A stretch of DNA of 64,000 nucleotides from positions 3,596,001-3,660,000 of the forward strand of contig NZ_CP041660.1 in NCBI RefSeq assembly GCF_007289895.1. Reading direction: 5' to 3'. A program made the translations under genes and the position numbers. The DNA is from Catenovulum sediminis (GTDB taxonomy: Bacteria > Pseudomonadota > Gammaproteobacteria > Enterobacterales > Alteromonadaceae). This document shows, piece by piece, positions 39,918 to 50,648 of the stretch. The notes under the pieces were generated by a model. It saw only the letters and a program-made list of their open reading frames with translations. It was not told the origin of the DNA and searched no databases. How positions within the stretch are numbered: the stretch's first letter is position 1; every line of letters begins with the position of its first letter.

Positions 39918-40469
39918 ATGAAAAAAATTGAAAAAATTAATGCGCTCACTGAGCTTGAAATCTTTTCACGTATACCCATTTTCCAATCCCTTAGTGCAAG
40001 CGAGCGCAGTTGCTTTTTAACCGATGATGTCGTCTTTTTTATTGTTGAAAAAGATGAATACGTTATTCGTCAGAACGACAATGATCATTATTTTTATATA
40101 TTATTAAGTGGCCACTTAGAAGTAACGAAAAATGCCAATAATGCATTGATAGCTTATATCGAACCGGGGCAATTTGTAGGCGAAATTGGCTTTATCACGA
40201 ATCAACCTCGAACAGCTCATGTCAAAGCGTTAGAAAAATCAGTTGTCATACAAATCGATCACAACATCATGAATCGTTTACCTATAAAGGTTAGAGACCA
40301 ACTAAAAGACCAAATAATTACAGGTTTAGTTGAACGCATCAGCCATTTAAATGATGAGTTAATTGAATCGCATGAAATTCAAAATAAAGCAGACAAAACT
40401 AATGAAGGTTCAAGTAAGGCTGTGATCCAGCTCGCCGATGATTGGGAAAACACCGGCAAGACTGGATAA
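39918..40469 (+). CDS. Cyclic nucleotide-binding (Crp-type sensor) domain protein
   Basis: A 183-aa protein with one cyclic-nucleotide-binding domain (about residues 20-130): FSRIPIFQSLSASER, then YFYILLSGHLEVTK and PGQFVGEIGFITNQPRTAHVKALE, the phosphate-cassette region. No DNA-binding helix-turn-helix follows; the C-terminus is a charged, probably helical tail. So it is a sensor or adaptor and not a Crp-type transcription factor. The ligand and partner are unknown. It ends the plus-strand group, 5 bases from the glgP stop, with no hairpin between. Confidence 0.85.
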   Translation: MKKIEKINALTELEIFSRIPIFQSLSASERSCFLTDDVVFFIVEKDEYVIRQNDNDHYFYILLSGHLEVTKNANNALIAYIEPGQFVGEIGFITNQPRTAHVKALEKSVVIQIDHNIMNRLPIKVRDQLKDQIITGLVERISHLNDELIESHEIQNKADKTNEGSSKAVIQLADDWENTGKTG

Positions 40470-40474
40470 TTAGT

Positions 40475-43018
40475 TTATTCTTCAATAAAACACGGAGTGA
40501 GTTTCCAGATATTATTCACGTAATCCTGAATTGAACGATCCGAATTAAATTTACCCATAGTCGCAGTATTGATTATCGCCATTCGCGCCCAAGTTGGTTT
40601 GTCTTGGTATAAACGGTCTATCTTTTTATGCGCATCAGAGTAGGAAGCATAATCAGCCAAAGTGAGGTAAGTATCCCCATAGTCTAATAAGCTTCGTTTG
40701 ATTTCTGCTAATTCTCCCGGTTTGCCCGGTGTAAAATAGTCTGTATCAAACCAATCCAGTACGGCTTTAAGTTCCTCGTTCGCATAGTAGTAATCCCAAG
40801 GATTATAGCCAGCTGCCTTTTTCGCTTTTACTTCTTCTACCGTTAGGCCAAAAATAACCACGTTATCTTCACCTGCTTCTTCGGCAATTTCGATGTTTGC
40901 GCCATCCAGTGTACCTATGGTGACGGCTCCATTTAAAGCAAGCTTCATATTACCTGTACCGGACGCTTCTTTGCCTGCCAAAGAAATCTGTTCAGATACA
41001 TCCGCCGCTGGGATCATTTTTTCTGCCAAGCTAACTCGATAATTCGGTAAAAAGACCACTTTCAGTTTATCTTTTATACGTGCGTCATTGTTAACTCTAT
41101 CCGCTACTTTATTGATAGCATATATAATTTCCTTTGCCATATAATATCCAGGAGCAGCTTTTGCGCCAAAAATAAATACTCTTTTTGGCATATCATAATC
41201 AGGGTTTTGTAACAAACGACGATATAAAGCCATGATATGTATCAGATTCAACTGTTGACGCTTATATTCGTGTAAACGTTTGATCTGAATATCAAACAAT
41301 GCAGTTGGGTCCACTTCAATATTGGTTAAGGATTTAATCACTTTAGCCAATTCAACTTTATTGTCATGTTTTATCTGCATAAAGACTTTTTGAAATTTGC
41401 TGTCATCAGCAAAGTCATTCAGTTTCTGCAATTTATCTAAATGTACGGGCCAATCATCATCTACATATTCGGAAATCAATTTTGATAGCGCCGGATTACA
41501 AGATTTTAGCCAACGTCTTGGTGTAACACCATTGGTTACGTTAGTGAGTTTATCAGGCCAGATTTGATTAAATTCGGGGAATAAATCAGACTTGACCAAC
41601 TGTGAATGGATCTCAGCAACACCATTTACTTTAAAGCTAGCAATAACCGACAAGTTACCCATTCGAACCATTTTTTCATGACCTTCTTCGATAATAGATA
41701 ACTTCCTTTTTACCTCATCATTGTCTGGGAATGCTGGTTCAACGACATCTTCTAGGAAACGACTGTTGATTTCATAAATGATTTCTAGGTGACGTGGTAA
41801 TACTTTTTCGAATAATCGAACAGACCACTTTTCCAAAGCTTCTGGTAATAAGGTGTGATTGGTATAAGCGAATACGTTTTGGCAGATTGCCCAAGCATCA
41901 TCCCAATGCATTTCTGCACGGTCTACCAAAATTCTCATTAACTCCGGAATCGCGACCGCTGGGTGAGTATCATTTAATTGGATGACGACCTGCTCTGTAA
42001 ACTTGCTCCAATCATTACCATGTGCACGTTTATAACGTCTAATAATATCTTTAATAGAACATGCGCAAAAGAAGTATTGCTGTATTAAACGCAATTCTTT
42101 ACCCGCTTCGGTATTATCATTTGGGTATAATACTTTTGAAATGGTTTCCGCCTGCACGTTTTCAACTTGAGCATCTAGGTAACCACCCGCATTAAATACA
42201 TCCCAGTTGAAAAAGTCCGAAGCGCGGCTCTCCCATAATCGTAAAATATTAACGGTTTTAGCACCATAACCAACCACAGGTATATCCCATGGTACACCTT
42301 TAATAATTCGGCCCGGATGCCATTCTTTATGAATGTGTCCACCCTCGTCGTACTTGGTTTCTACATAACCATAAAGGGGAATTTCTTGGATTGATTCTGG
42401 TCGGCAGATTTCCCATGGATTACCATATTCACGCCATGAATCCGGCCGCTCTAACTGACGACCATGCTGAATTTCTTGGGTAAATAAACCATGCTCATAG
42501 TGGATACCATAGCCAATAGCCGGATATCCTAACGTCGCTAATGAGTCAACAAAACAAGCAGCTAAACGGCCTAAACCACCGTTCCCCAGTGCCATATCCG
42601 GTTCTTCTTCACAGATCTCGTTAAAATCCAAATCTAGCTGCTCTAAAGCTTGCTTGGCGATATCTGTTAAACCAACACTTGTCAGGTTATTCTTCAAAAA
42701 ACGGCCCATCAAAAATTCTAAAGAAAAGTAATGAACGGCTCGGGTGTCTTTTTGATAATGTGTTTTTTGTGTTTTGGTGACACGTTCAAAAACAATTTCG
42801 TTGACCGCGGCACAAGTGGCATTCCACCAAGCTTTTTTACTGGCTTTGTTCTCGTCCGTGCCTAATGTAACATGCAAGTGTTTGACCACGCAGTCCTTGA
42901 ATTCTTCAGTCGTCACTTCAAATTGTTTTAAGTCATCAGAAACCGCTGACGTTTTTTTGCGGCTTGTTTTAGCGCTTGCGCTAGTTTTATTTTTGCTAGT
43001 ACGGCGAGTTGTTGTCAT
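40475..43018 (-). CDS. glgP: Glycogen/maltodextrin phosphorylase
   Basis: PLP enzyme that cleaves alpha-1,4-glucan with phosphate to give glucose-1-phosphate. The 847-aa protein has [33 protein letters not shown], and the PLP lysine motif [15 protein letters not shown]. It is about 30 residues longer than E. coli GlgP because of an N-terminal Ser/Thr/Lys-rich tail ([20 protein letters not shown]) that looks disordered. Its product feeds Pgm, encoded 235 bases upstream on the same strand. Other glycogen genes (glgA/B/C) are not in the window. Confidence 0.95.
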   Translation of the reverse strand: MTTTRRTSKNKTSASAKTSRKKTSAVSDDLKQFEVTTEEFKDCVVKHLHVTLGTDENKASKKAWWNATCAAVNEIVFERVTKTQKTHYQKDTRAVHYFSLEFLMGRFLKNNLTSVGLTDIAKQALEQLDLDFNEICEEEPDMALGNGGLGRLAACFVDSLATLGYPAIGYGIHYEHGLFTQEIQHGRQLERPDSWREYGNPWEICRPESIQEIPLYGYVETKYDEGGHIHKEWHPGRIIKGVPWDIPVVGYGAKTVNILRLWESRASDFFNWDVFNAGGYLDAQVENVQAETISKVLYPNDNTEAGKELRLIQQYFFCACSIKDIIRRYKRAHGNDWSKFTEQVVIQLNDTHPAVAIPELMRILVDRAEMHWDDAWAICQNVFAYTNHTLLPEALEKWSVRLFEKVLPRHLEIIYEINSRFLEDVVEPAFPDNDEVKRKLSIIEEGHEKMVRMGNLSVIASFKVNGVAEIHSQLVKSDLFPEFNQIWPDKLTNVTNGVTPRRWLKSCNPALSKLISEYVDDDWPVHLDKLQKLNDFADDSKFQKVFMQIKHDNKVELAKVIKSLTNIEVDPTALFDIQIKRLHEYKRQQLNLIHIMALYRRLLQNPDYDMPKRVFIFGAKAAPGYYMAKEIIYAINKVADRVNNDARIKDKLKVVFLPNYRVSLAEKMIPAADVSEQISLAGKEASGTGNMKLALNGAVTIGTLDGANIEIAEEAGEDNVVIFGLTVEEVKAKKAAGYNPWDYYYANEELKAVLDWFDTDYFTPGKPGELAEIKRSLLDYGDTYLTLADYASYSDAHKKIDRLYQDKPTWARMAIINTATMGKFNSDRSIQDYVNNIWKLTPCFIEE

Positions 43019-43206
43019 CTTTAATCCTACACACTGGTATACAGTTGTTTAAAGTTCCAACCCTAAGCCAATCACTTATCGTGAACTGCAAGCTGTCGGG
43101 TCACTTACGCGCTCCGCATGTGATAACCCAGTCGACAAACTGAGCTAAATCAATTGTTATTATTTATTTAATATGTCTCGTGCAATGCGAATTATTTTTA
43201 TTGATT

Positions 43207-43228
43207 GGGAACAGCTTTTGCTGTTCCC
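43207..43228. other. Perfect hairpin between pgm and glgP, no T run
   Basis: GGGAACAGC and GCTGTTCCC form a perfect 9-base stem around TTTT. No T run follows in either direction, so it is not a classical rho-independent terminator. It lies 26 bases after the pgm stop and could be an RNA-processing or 3'-end-protecting structure. The rest of the 235-base gap shows nothing I can name. Confidence 0.6.
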
Positions 43229-43253
43229 TAAGCATTATCATGCTTATAGCGGG

Positions 43254-44897
43254 TTAAACACCCGCCTTAGTAAAAGTTTGATTTACTATCGCTTGAGCTT
43301 CAGCAATAATTTTTTCTAGGTGGGCCTGACCTAAAAAGCTTTCACTATATATCTTGTATATCTCTTCAGTCCCTGATGGTCTGGCTGCAAACCATCCATT
43401 TTCAGTGACCACTTTCAAACCGCCAATTGCTGCCTGATTACCCGGCGCATGTGTCAGTTTAGATATAATTTTTTCGCCTGCCAACTCTGTCGCTTCTACA
43501 TCGTCAGCAGACAAGTTCTTTAAAACCTGCTTTTGTGCACTCGACGCTGGCGCATCAATACGGCTATAGATGGGTTCACCGAATTGAGAAATCAAGGCTT
43601 GATAATGTTCAGCTGGATCTTTTCCTGTGACCGCTGTAATTTCTGCGGCAAGTAGAGCCAATATGATGCCGTCTTTGTCAGTTGACCAAACTGTACCATC
43701 TTTTCTTAAAAATGAAGCACCCGCACTTTCTTCGCCGCCAAACCCATAACTGCCAGAATACAAACCATCAACAAACCATTTAAAACCGACAGGTACTTCA
43801 GATAAATTTTTACCGAGCGCTTTTGCGACTCTATCTATCATGCTTGATGAAACTAAAGTTTTACCGATAGCCAAAGAATCTGCCCACTCTTTTCTGTGAG
43901 TATACAAATATTGAATCGCGACAGCTAAATAATGGTTTGGATTCATTAAACCAGCTGAACGTGTCACTATACCATGTCGATCGTAGTCAGGATCGTTACC
44001 CACAGCAATATCAAACTTGTCTTTGAGCTTAATAAGACCGGCCATTGCATAAGGTGAAGAACAATCCATACGGATTTTGCCGTCTTTATCCAATGTCATG
44101 AAAGAAAAAGTTGGATCGACTGCATCATTAACCACTTCGATGTCTATGCCATATGTTTTTGCAATCACGTCCCAATAAGCAATACCAGAGCCGCCCAGTG
44201 GATCAACCCCAATTTTCAAACCTGAATCGGCAATAGCTTGCATGTCGATCACATTTTTTAAATCATCGACATAAGGTTGAATGAAATCATATTCTTCAAC
44301 CAAATCAGATTTCATTGCTAATTCAAAGGGTGTCTTTTTGACATCTTTTAAACCCGCTAAAATGATCTCGTTTGCACGCGCTTGAACTACATTCGTAATA
44401 TCTGTGTCGGCTGGGCCGCCATTCGGTGGGTTGTATTTAAAGCCGCCATCTTGAGGCGGGTTGTGACTTGGGGTGATTACCACACCATCTGCTAAATTAG
44501 CCGGTTTATCTTGATTATGCGTTAAAATCGCATGAGAAATGACCGGGGTTGGCGTATATCCGTGACCCGCTTGAACTTTGACTTGGATACCATTGCCGAC
44601 AAATACTTCAATAGCGGTTGCAAATGCACACTCTGACAAAGCATGCGTGTCCATCCCAACATACAGAGGACCTTTGATGTTATGACTATTTCGATATTCA
44701 ACAAGCGCCTGACTTATCGCTGCAATATGACTTTCGGTGAAAGTTGAGCTAACAGAAGATCCTCTGTGACCTGATGTACCAAAGCTAACTAACTGCTGTT
44801 CATTTGGTTTGTTTAAGTAATATTGGCTAACTAAACGTGGGATATTAACCAAATCTTGTTTTTGTGCAGGCTGCCCTGCTCTTTCATGCAACGCCAT
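43254..44897 (-). CDS. pgm: Phosphoglucomutase (alpha-D-glucose-specific)
   Basis: Interconverts glucose-1-phosphate and glucose-6-phosphate. The 547-aa protein matches E. coli Pgm in length and has the phosphoserine loop TPSHNPP (Ser144), the metal-binding [10 protein letters not shown], the sugar-binding [10 protein letters not shown] and the phosphate-binding [12 protein letters not shown] at the end. It lies upstream of glgP and links glycogen breakdown to glycolysis. Confidence 0.96.
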   Translation of the reverse strand: MALHERAGQPAQKQDLVNIPRLVSQYYLNKPNEQQLVSFGTSGHRGSSVSSTFTESHIAAISQALVEYRNSHNIKGPLYVGMDTHALSECAFATAIEVFVGNGIQVKVQAGHGYTPTPVISHAILTHNQDKPANLADGVVITPSHNPPQDGGFKYNPPNGGPADTDITNVVQARANEIILAGLKDVKKTPFELAMKSDLVEEYDFIQPYVDDLKNVIDMQAIADSGLKIGVDPLGGSGIAYWDVIAKTYGIDIEVVNDAVDPTFSFMTLDKDGKIRMDCSSPYAMAGLIKLKDKFDIAVGNDPDYDRHGIVTRSAGLMNPNHYLAVAIQYLYTHRKEWADSLAIGKTLVSSSMIDRVAKALGKNLSEVPVGFKWFVDGLYSGSYGFGGEESAGASFLRKDGTVWSTDKDGIILALLAAEITAVTGKDPAEHYQALISQFGEPIYSRIDAPASSAQKQVLKNLSADDVEATELAGEKIISKLTHAPGNQAAIGGLKVVTENGWFAARPSGTEEIYKIYSESFLGQAHLEKIIAEAQAIVNQTFTKAGV

Positions 44898-45067
44898 GTT
44901 ATTAATCCTTAACGGTTTTAAAGAAAAATAGGGGTCTCTATTATTTCATTTTATTATAAATCATACTTCGGTCGTATTTATCTTTATCTACGCATAGCTA
45001 AAAAGATAACAACTTCTGTATAATTTAATGTACCTGCATGTCGTAAATTTTACAATCGCCAAATTCA

Positions 45068-45751
45068 CTACAAAATACAATCGATGGATAAATATTCTTG
45101 TGCGGACTGACCCTGAGTTAATCGAGGTACAGTGCCCAACTTAGGTGCATCAAAATGTTTTGCAATGTAGGATTCTAACGTAGTTATATTTTCTGCCAAA
45201 TAAGGCATTTCACCTTCGATACAATTAGCAACCCAACCTAACAAAGTGACACCGGACTGTTTTATCGAATCCAAGGATAACAATGCGTGATTTAAGCAGC
45301 CCAGTTTCATACCAACGACCAAGATAACTGGAAGCTTGTTGTCTGCCACCCAATCTGACATAAACTCGTTTTCATTCAATGGGAGTTTCCAACCACCAGC
45401 CCCTTCAATAATCAAATAGTCAGCTTCTGTTTTGAGTATGTCTTGATACGCCTTTTGAAGCACCTCTTTGTTTAATGCTACATTTGCTAATTGTGCAGCG
45501 ATATGCGGTGCAATAGCGGGTTCTAAAGCGATTGGATTAACTGTTGAATAAGTCAACGGAACACTAGCTGACTGTTGTAAGATTAATGCATCTTCATTAA
45601 TTAAGCCGACCTCATCGGTTTCACAACCGGCTGCAATTGGTTTAAATCCAATTGTTTTGCCATATTTTGATAGTTTTTCTAATAATGCAGATGCAATTTT
45701 GGTCTTCCCGCTTTCAGTATCGGTTGCGGTTATAAAAATAGGTTTTGTCAT
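45068..45751 (-). CDS. bioD: Dethiobiotin synthetase BioD
   Basis: ATP-dependent ureido-ring formation from DAPA and CO2 in biotin synthesis. The 227-aa protein has the P-loop TATDTESGKTK (about residues 8-18) and EGAGGWKLPLNE. The P-loop has Ser where Val is usual. It is last in bioBFCD, 3 bases after bioC. Confidence 0.94.
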   Translation of the reverse strand: MTKPIFITATDTESGKTKIASALLEKLSKYGKTIGFKPIAAGCETDEVGLINEDALILQQSASVPLTYSTVNPIALEPAIAPHIAAQLANVALNKEVLQKAYQDILKTEADYLIIEGAGGWKLPLNENEFMSDWVADNKLPVILVVGMKLGCLNHALLSLDSIKQSGVTLLGWVANCIEGEMPYLAENITTLESYIAKHFDAPKLGTVPRLTQGQSAQEYLSIDCIL

Positions 45752-45754
45752 AAT

Positions 45755-46528
45755 TTAAATCTTGTTTAAAACACAATACGCAACAGACCAGCTAGCAAAT
45801 TTTTGACCATTTTTATTGATAGGGTAAGCCGCTTCGAGCTTAGCCAATCTGTCTTTAGTAAGCGGCTTTACCTGACGCGTTTGAGTTAAGGTATTCGCGC
45901 CTATCGCTTTGAGTTCTTGTAATAATTCGTGGGCACTACCATAACAAGTTTTCTCTTCAATAGTATCAATTTTTTGTATTTTCAAATGGCCGCATTGTGA
46001 CAAAACGTCATTTAATGTTTTATAAGGCATAAATTGATTTACATGCGGTGCACTATCTAAACTTTGGTAAGCCGTTTTAAGTTCTTTTAGAGTACCATCG
46101 ATTAATGTGGTAAAAACCAGCTGCCCACCAGGCTTTAACACGCGCGCTGCCTGCTGTACGACTTTTGACAACTCGCACCATTGCCATACCAAAGATGAAA
46201 AAACATGGGTAAAACTGTGGTCTTTAAAAGGTAACTGATGAGCATCGGCTGCAACGAATGTGTGGTTCGAGTCAACAACTTTGTCCTTAGCGATTTGCAA
46301 CATCCCAGGAGCAACATCAACGCCGATGTAACGAATTGATGTTGCAAATTTCTGTAGATTACCTGTTCCGCAGCCAACATCAAGCAAAGTCGAGTCTGGT
46401 GATAAAGTCAACAGATTGCTCGCTTGTTTTATTACCCGTTTCTGCAGTTTAGCTGACGCATCATAGCTTGCCGCAGCTTTACTAAAATGACGAGCAACAA
46501 AAAGCTGCTCAGCATTTAATTCTGGCAT
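45755..46528 (-). CDS. bioC: Malonyl-ACP O-methyltransferase BioC
   Basis: Methylates malonyl-ACP with S-adenosylmethionine to start pimelate synthesis through the fatty-acid pathway. The 257-aa protein has SAM motif I (LLDVGCGTGNLQ, about residues 47-58) and the BioC-like start with FVARHFSKAAASYDASAKLQ. It overlaps bioF by 13 bases. No bioH gene was found in the window. Confidence 0.92.
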   Translation of the reverse strand: MPELNAEQLFVARHFSKAAASYDASAKLQKRVIKQASNLLTLSPDSTLLDVGCGTGNLQKFATSIRYIGVDVAPGMLQIAKDKVVDSNHTFVAADAHQLPFKDHSFTHVFSSLVWQWCELSKVVQQAARVLKPGGQLVFTTLIDGTLKELKTAYQSLDSAPHVNQFMPYKTLNDVLSQCGHLKIQKIDTIEEKTCYGSAHELLQELKAIGANTLTQTRQVKPLTKDRLAKLEAAYPINKNGQKFASWSVAYCVLNKI

Positions 46529-47685
46529 ATTTTTAGTCTCTCACAAGATTCTTTGAGTGCAAACAACATGGCTTTTATTTGTTGATGACTATGTAAACTT
46601 GTCAATGTGATTCGAATGCGACCCGCATGCGCTGGTACGGTTGGTGGGCGTATTGCAGTAACCCAAAAGCCTTGTTTTCTCATTTCGGATGCCAACAGCA
46701 AGGTACTTTTATTATCGCCTACCACTATCGGTTGGATTGCCGAATCTGATCCTGTCATTTCAAAGCTAAGTTCGGCTAAGATGTTTTTAAAATAGGCTAT
46801 ATTGTCTCTTAGCTTGTCTCTTCGCCATTGTTCTAACCGAAGTTTTTCAATTGCGATACGGGTCATTTCAGCAAGCACGGGGGAAAATGATGTACTGTAG
46901 ATATAACCTCTGGCATGATTCACTAGATATTCTATGAGTTGCTGAGAACCACAGACAAACGCTCCGCTGGTACCAACTGCTTTACCAAAAGTCGCGGTAA
47001 AGATATCAATGTCAGCTGCGTTGGCATTTGATAATGAGAGGCTTCCCTCACCTTGTTTACCAAAAACCCCCACGCCATGTGCATCGTCTAACATAACCCC
47101 TGCATCATGTTGTCGTTTGGCAGCAATCACTTCATCAATCGGAGCATGATCTCCGTCCATTGAAAATATGCCTTCGGTGACAATCAATTTATAATTATCA
47201 ACAGACTCAAGCCGTTTTTTAAGGTGCGCTATATTATTATGCTGAAAGCGAATATTTTTTGCATTTGCCTCTTTTCCACCATCCAATAATGACGCATGGT
47301 TCAATTTATCTTGAACAATCGTATGCTGCTTATTTGTCATTAAATTTTTCAAAATACTGCTATTTGCTGTAAAACCGCTGGTAAAGAGCAAGCAGGATTC
47401 GAAACCGAGCCAATCACAAATCGTTTCTTCTAACGCCTGATGTGAAGGATGGTAACCGTTGATTAAGGGCGAGCCGGTACTCCCTGAGTTTAACTGCACC
47501 TCCCTCCATGTTTGTTGAAGCTTTGTATCAACAGCCAATCCGAGATAATCGTTACCGGAAAAATTTACATAATGTTTGCCGTCAACCTCAACATAGCTGT
47601 CATGAGGCCGACAAACCATCCGAGAACGATAACTATCTTTTGCCTGTTTTTCAGCCAATAACTGCTTAATACTTTCGGGCAGCAT
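46516..47685 (-). CDS. bioF: 8-amino-7-oxononanoate synthase BioF
   Basis: PLP enzyme joining pimeloyl-ACP and alanine. The 389-aa protein has YVNFSGNDYLGLA, DDAHGVGVFG, and the PLP lysine in TATFGKAVGTSGAF. Its ATG overlaps the bioB stop by one base (TAATG), so bioB and bioF are translationally coupled. Confidence 0.95.
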   Translation of the reverse strand: MLPESIKQLLAEKQAKDSYRSRMVCRPHDSYVEVDGKHYVNFSGNDYLGLAVDTKLQQTWREVQLNSGSTGSPLINGYHPSHQALEETICDWLGFESCLLFTSGFTANSSILKNLMTNKQHTIVQDKLNHASLLDGGKEANAKNIRFQHNNIAHLKKRLESVDNYKLIVTEGIFSMDGDHAPIDEVIAAKRQHDAGVMLDDAHGVGVFGKQGEGSLSLSNANAADIDIFTATFGKAVGTSGAFVCGSQQLIEYLVNHARGYIYSTSFSPVLAEMTRIAIEKLRLEQWRRDKLRDNIAYFKNILAELSFEMTGSDSAIQPIVVGDNKSTLLLASEMRKQGFWVTAIRPPTVPAHAGRIRITLTSLHSHQQIKAMLFALKESCERLKICQN

Positions 47686-48731
47686 TAACTAGCAGCAGCA
47701 TCATAAAATAAAGGCGAAGTCTCACTTTCAGCGACCGCTTCTTTTATCGCCGCTTCAGTTATATCATCAGAATACCCCTGACGCTGTTCTGGTTGAATGC
47801 CTAGCTTGGCAAACAATTCCATATCTTTATTACCTTCAGGGTTCTCAGTGGTTAATAGTTTTTCACCGTAAAAGATACTATTTGCGCCTGCAAAAAAGCA
47901 TAAGGCTTGCATTTCATCATTCATTTCTGTTCGTCCAGCTGATAAACGAACATGCGATTTAGGCATCAATATTCTGGCAACAGCGATTGTTCTGATAAAT
48001 TCAAAATGGTCAAAGTCCTGATTATCAGCCAATGGTGTCCCTTCTACACGAACTAGCATGTTAATGGGCACACTATCCGGATGTTCGTCAAGGTTTGCTA
48101 AGCTTTTCAATAGCCCCGCTCTGTCTTGCGACTTCTCCCCCATACCAACGATACCACCACTACAAACTTTCATACCGCTTGCGCGGACATTTTCCAAAGT
48201 ATCCAAACGGTCTTTAAATGTTCTTGTGGTAATAATTTCACCGTAATATTCAGGTGAAGTATCTAAATTATGATTATAATAATCTAAGCCAGCTTCTTTT
48301 AAAGTTATCGCTTGTTCCCGGCTTAACATGCCTAACGTCATACAGGTCTCCATCCCCATCTCTCGTACACCTTTGATCATTTCAACAATGTACGGAATAT
48401 CTCTATCTTTAGGGTTACGCCATGCTGCCCCCATACAAAAACGTGTTGATCCGTTTTTGCGCGCAAGTTTCGCTTTTTCAAGAACTTGCTCAACCTCCAT
48501 TAACTTTTCTTTATCCAAACCTGTGTCATATCGAGCACTTTGTGGGCAATATTTGCAATCTTCAGGACATGCACCCGTTTTGATTGATAACAAGGTACTG
48601 ACTTGAACCTCGTTCGGATTAAAAAACTGTCGGTGAATGCTTTGTGCTTTAAATAACAAATCATTAAACGGTAACTTAAAAAGTGCTTGAATTTCGTCTA
48701 GTGTCCAATCGTGACGGATAACTGCCTGCAT
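47685..48731 (-). CDS. bioB: Biotin synthase BioB
   Basis: Radical-SAM enzyme that inserts sulfur into dethiobiotin. With the ATG at 48731 the protein has 348 aa and starts [18 protein letters not shown], matching the family; an upstream start at 48818 would add 29 unrelated residues. It has the radical-SAM motif CPEDCKYC (Cys55, Cys59, Cys62 in this numbering), and RLSAGR near the second cluster. First gene of bioBFCD, divergent from bioA. It needs Fe-S clusters, which the isc genes here can supply. Confidence 0.95.
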   Translation of the reverse strand: MQAVIRHDWTLDEIQALFKLPFNDLLFKAQSIHRQFFNPNEVQVSTLLSIKTGACPEDCKYCPQSARYDTGLDKEKLMEVEQVLEKAKLARKNGSTRFCMGAAWRNPKDRDIPYIVEMIKGVREMGMETCMTLGMLSREQAITLKEAGLDYYNHNLDTSPEYYGEIITTRTFKDRLDTLENVRASGMKVCSGGIVGMGEKSQDRAGLLKSLANLDEHPDSVPINMLVRVEGTPLADNQDFDHFEFIRTIAVARILMPKSHVRLSAGRTEMNDEMQALCFFAGANSIFYGEKLLTTENPEGNKDMELFAKLGIQPEQRQGYSDDITEAAIKEAVAESETSPLFYDAAAS

Positions 48732-48733
48732 GT

Positions 48734-48766
48734 TTAAAAACCCACTTAGTATATTTAGGCTTGATA
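48734..48766. promoter_or_regulatory. Possible weak BirA operator between bioB and bioA
   Basis: Two half-sites, TTAAAAACC and GGCTTGATA, lie 15 bases apart. The known BirA operator has TTGTAAACC and GGTTTACAA at about this spacing. The left half matches at 7 of 9 positions, the right at 5 of 9. Position suits control of bioBFCD, but the match is weak and could be chance. Confidence 0.25.
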
Positions 48767-48836
48767 GTTTATGCCTGTTCATTACACTGTCAATATTTTC
48801 GATTACAAAAATTGACAACTGGGTGGTTTTTATACA

Positions 48837-50108
48837 ATGCAGCTAGATTATCGCTTTGATCGTGAACATATATGGCATCCCTACACCTCTCTTACTAACC
48901 CGTTACCTACATATGGTGTTATTGAAGCTTATCAAAATCGTTTGCTGTTAGATTCAGGCAAAGAATTAGTTGATGGTATGTCTAGTTGGTGGGCGGCTGT
49001 GCATGGTTATAACCACCCGTATCTAAACGATGCGTTAAAAAGACAAAGCGAAAAAATGTCGCATGTCATGTTTGGTGGCATTACACATCAACCCGCAATT
49101 GATTTATGTAAAAAATTAGTCGCGTTAACCCCTGCCGGGTTAGATAAAGTATTTTTAGCCGATTCGGGATCAGTCAGTGTCGAAGTCGCACTAAAAATGG
49201 CCATTCAATACTGGCAAAGCCAAAATCAACCTCAAAAACATAAAATGCTAACCGTTAAAAATGGATATCATGGCGATACATTTGCAGCAATGTCAGTTTG
49301 CGATCCGGTAAATGGTATGCATACACTGTTTAATCAGGTTATTCCAAACCATTTCTTTGCTTCTGCTCCAAGCTGTCCATTTGATGAACCATTTAACGCT
49401 AGCTGTATACAAGAAATGGAAACTTTATTGCAGCAAAATCATCAGCAAATCGCTGCGTTAATCATAGAGCCTATCGTTCAGGGTGCAGGTGGTATGCGCT
49501 TTTATCACCCTGAATATTTACGTCAATTACGTCTTTTAACAGAAAAATACGAGGTTTTACTGATAGCCGATGAAATTGCAACCGGTTTTGGCAGAACAGG
49601 AAAATTGTTTGCGTGTGAGTGGGCAGGTATTACACCCGATATCCTTTGCTTAGGGAAAGCACTCACAGGTGGTTATATGACATTGGCCGCCACATTGACG
49701 ACCGATAAAATTGCAACGGGTATCTGTAATGGTCAAGCGGGTGTATTTATGCATGGCCCTACTTTTATGGGAAATCCACTTGCCTGTGCGGTGGCTAACG
49801 CATCCATTGAATTACTGCTAGAAAACAACTGGCATTTACAAGTATCGAATATTCAAGCTTGGTTAGAAGCGCATTTACTTCCACTGGCTGAATTTGAAAA
49901 AGTTAATAATTGCCGAGTTTTAGGTGCAATTGGAGTAGTTGAGTTAAAATCTTCAGTGCCAATGGAACAAATTCAAGCTTTTTTCGTAGAGCAAGGTGTA
50001 TGGATCAGACCTTTCGGCAAGCTAATTTATTTAATGCCGCCGTTTATTAGCCAACAATCGGACATAACTAAACTGTGTAATGCAATTAAAAGCTGGCTAC
50101 AAGGTTAA
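48837..50108 (+). CDS. bioA: Adenosylmethionine-8-amino-7-oxononanoate aminotransferase BioA
   Basis: PLP aminotransferase that converts KAPA to DAPA using S-adenosylmethionine as amino donor. The 423-aa protein starts with HIWHPYTSL, has [16 protein letters not shown], the [11 protein letters not shown] motif and the PLP lysine in [11 protein letters not shown]. It is divergent from bioBFCD, with 105 bases between the starts, the usual gammaproteobacterial arrangement. Confidence 0.96.
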   Translation: MQLDYRFDREHIWHPYTSLTNPLPTYGVIEAYQNRLLLDSGKELVDGMSSWWAAVHGYNHPYLNDALKRQSEKMSHVMFGGITHQPAIDLCKKLVALTPAGLDKVFLADSGSVSVEVALKMAIQYWQSQNQPQKHKMLTVKNGYHGDTFAAMSVCDPVNGMHTLFNQVIPNHFFASAPSCPFDEPFNASCIQEMETLLQQNHQQIAALIIEPIVQGAGGMRFYHPEYLRQLRLLTEKYEVLLIADEIATGFGRTGKLFACEWAGITPDILCLGKALTGGYMTLAATLTTDKIATGICNGQAGVFMHGPTFMGNPLACAVANASIELLLENNWHLQVSNIQAWLEAHLLPLAEFEKVNNCRVLGAIGVVELKSSVPMEQIQAFFVEQGVWIRPFGKLIYLMPPFISQQSDITKLCNAIKSWLQG

Positions 50109-50187
50109 ACAAAAATACTGTCAAATGCGCTGAGTTGTTTGTTGGTTGCTATGTCCCTCTACATATACAAATTAGCTCAGTTCATTT

Positions 50188-50586
50188 TTAAAATTGTGGA
50201 AATATGTTAAATAACAAATACAAGACAGCTGCAATACAAACCAGCAATAACAAGATTAAATTGTAGTGGAAGTGGTCTGACTTTCGCTTTAAGCGGCGAA
50301 GATTGAGAACCATGGCGAATACTGTGATTACACTGCAAATGACTAATTGAATAAACAGTAAATCAGTCCAATCCTGAAGCCAGACATCGCGATAGGTGTC
50401 TTCTATTTTTTTATACTTTGCATACCCAGGAACTTTCTCTGGACGCGCTAAACGAAACCATATCATGGCCAGTATAAAACTTAACCAGGCTAACAAATTT
50501 GTCAGCCTAATGACTTTAATCAATGCGTCAGATCCTTTTCTGCGCTCAATTTCATTGTTTTTCGTCGTTTTTTGCTTGTTTATCAT
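50188..50586 (-). CDS. Small membrane protein of unknown function
   Basis: A 132-aa protein with a charged N-terminus (KQKTTKNNEIERRKGSD) and three hydrophobic helices (about residues 28-44, 76-94 and 108-128). It contains an ERRKGSDALIKVIRL segment before the first helix. I do not know the family and assign no function. It is transcribed away from asnS, with 62 bases between the starts, and converges on bioA. Confidence 0.7.
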   Translation of the reverse strand: MINKQKTTKNNEIERRKGSDALIKVIRLTNLLAWLSFILAMIWFRLARPEKVPGYAKYKKIEDTYRDVWLQDWTDLLFIQLVICSVITVFAMVLNLRRLKRKSDHFHYNLILLLLVCIAAVLYLLFNIFPQF

Positions 50587-50648
50587 ATTCCAATGGGTAA
50601 CATATCGCTTTCACTTTAATAATCAGATTCTGCCGGAGCAAAATTGAC

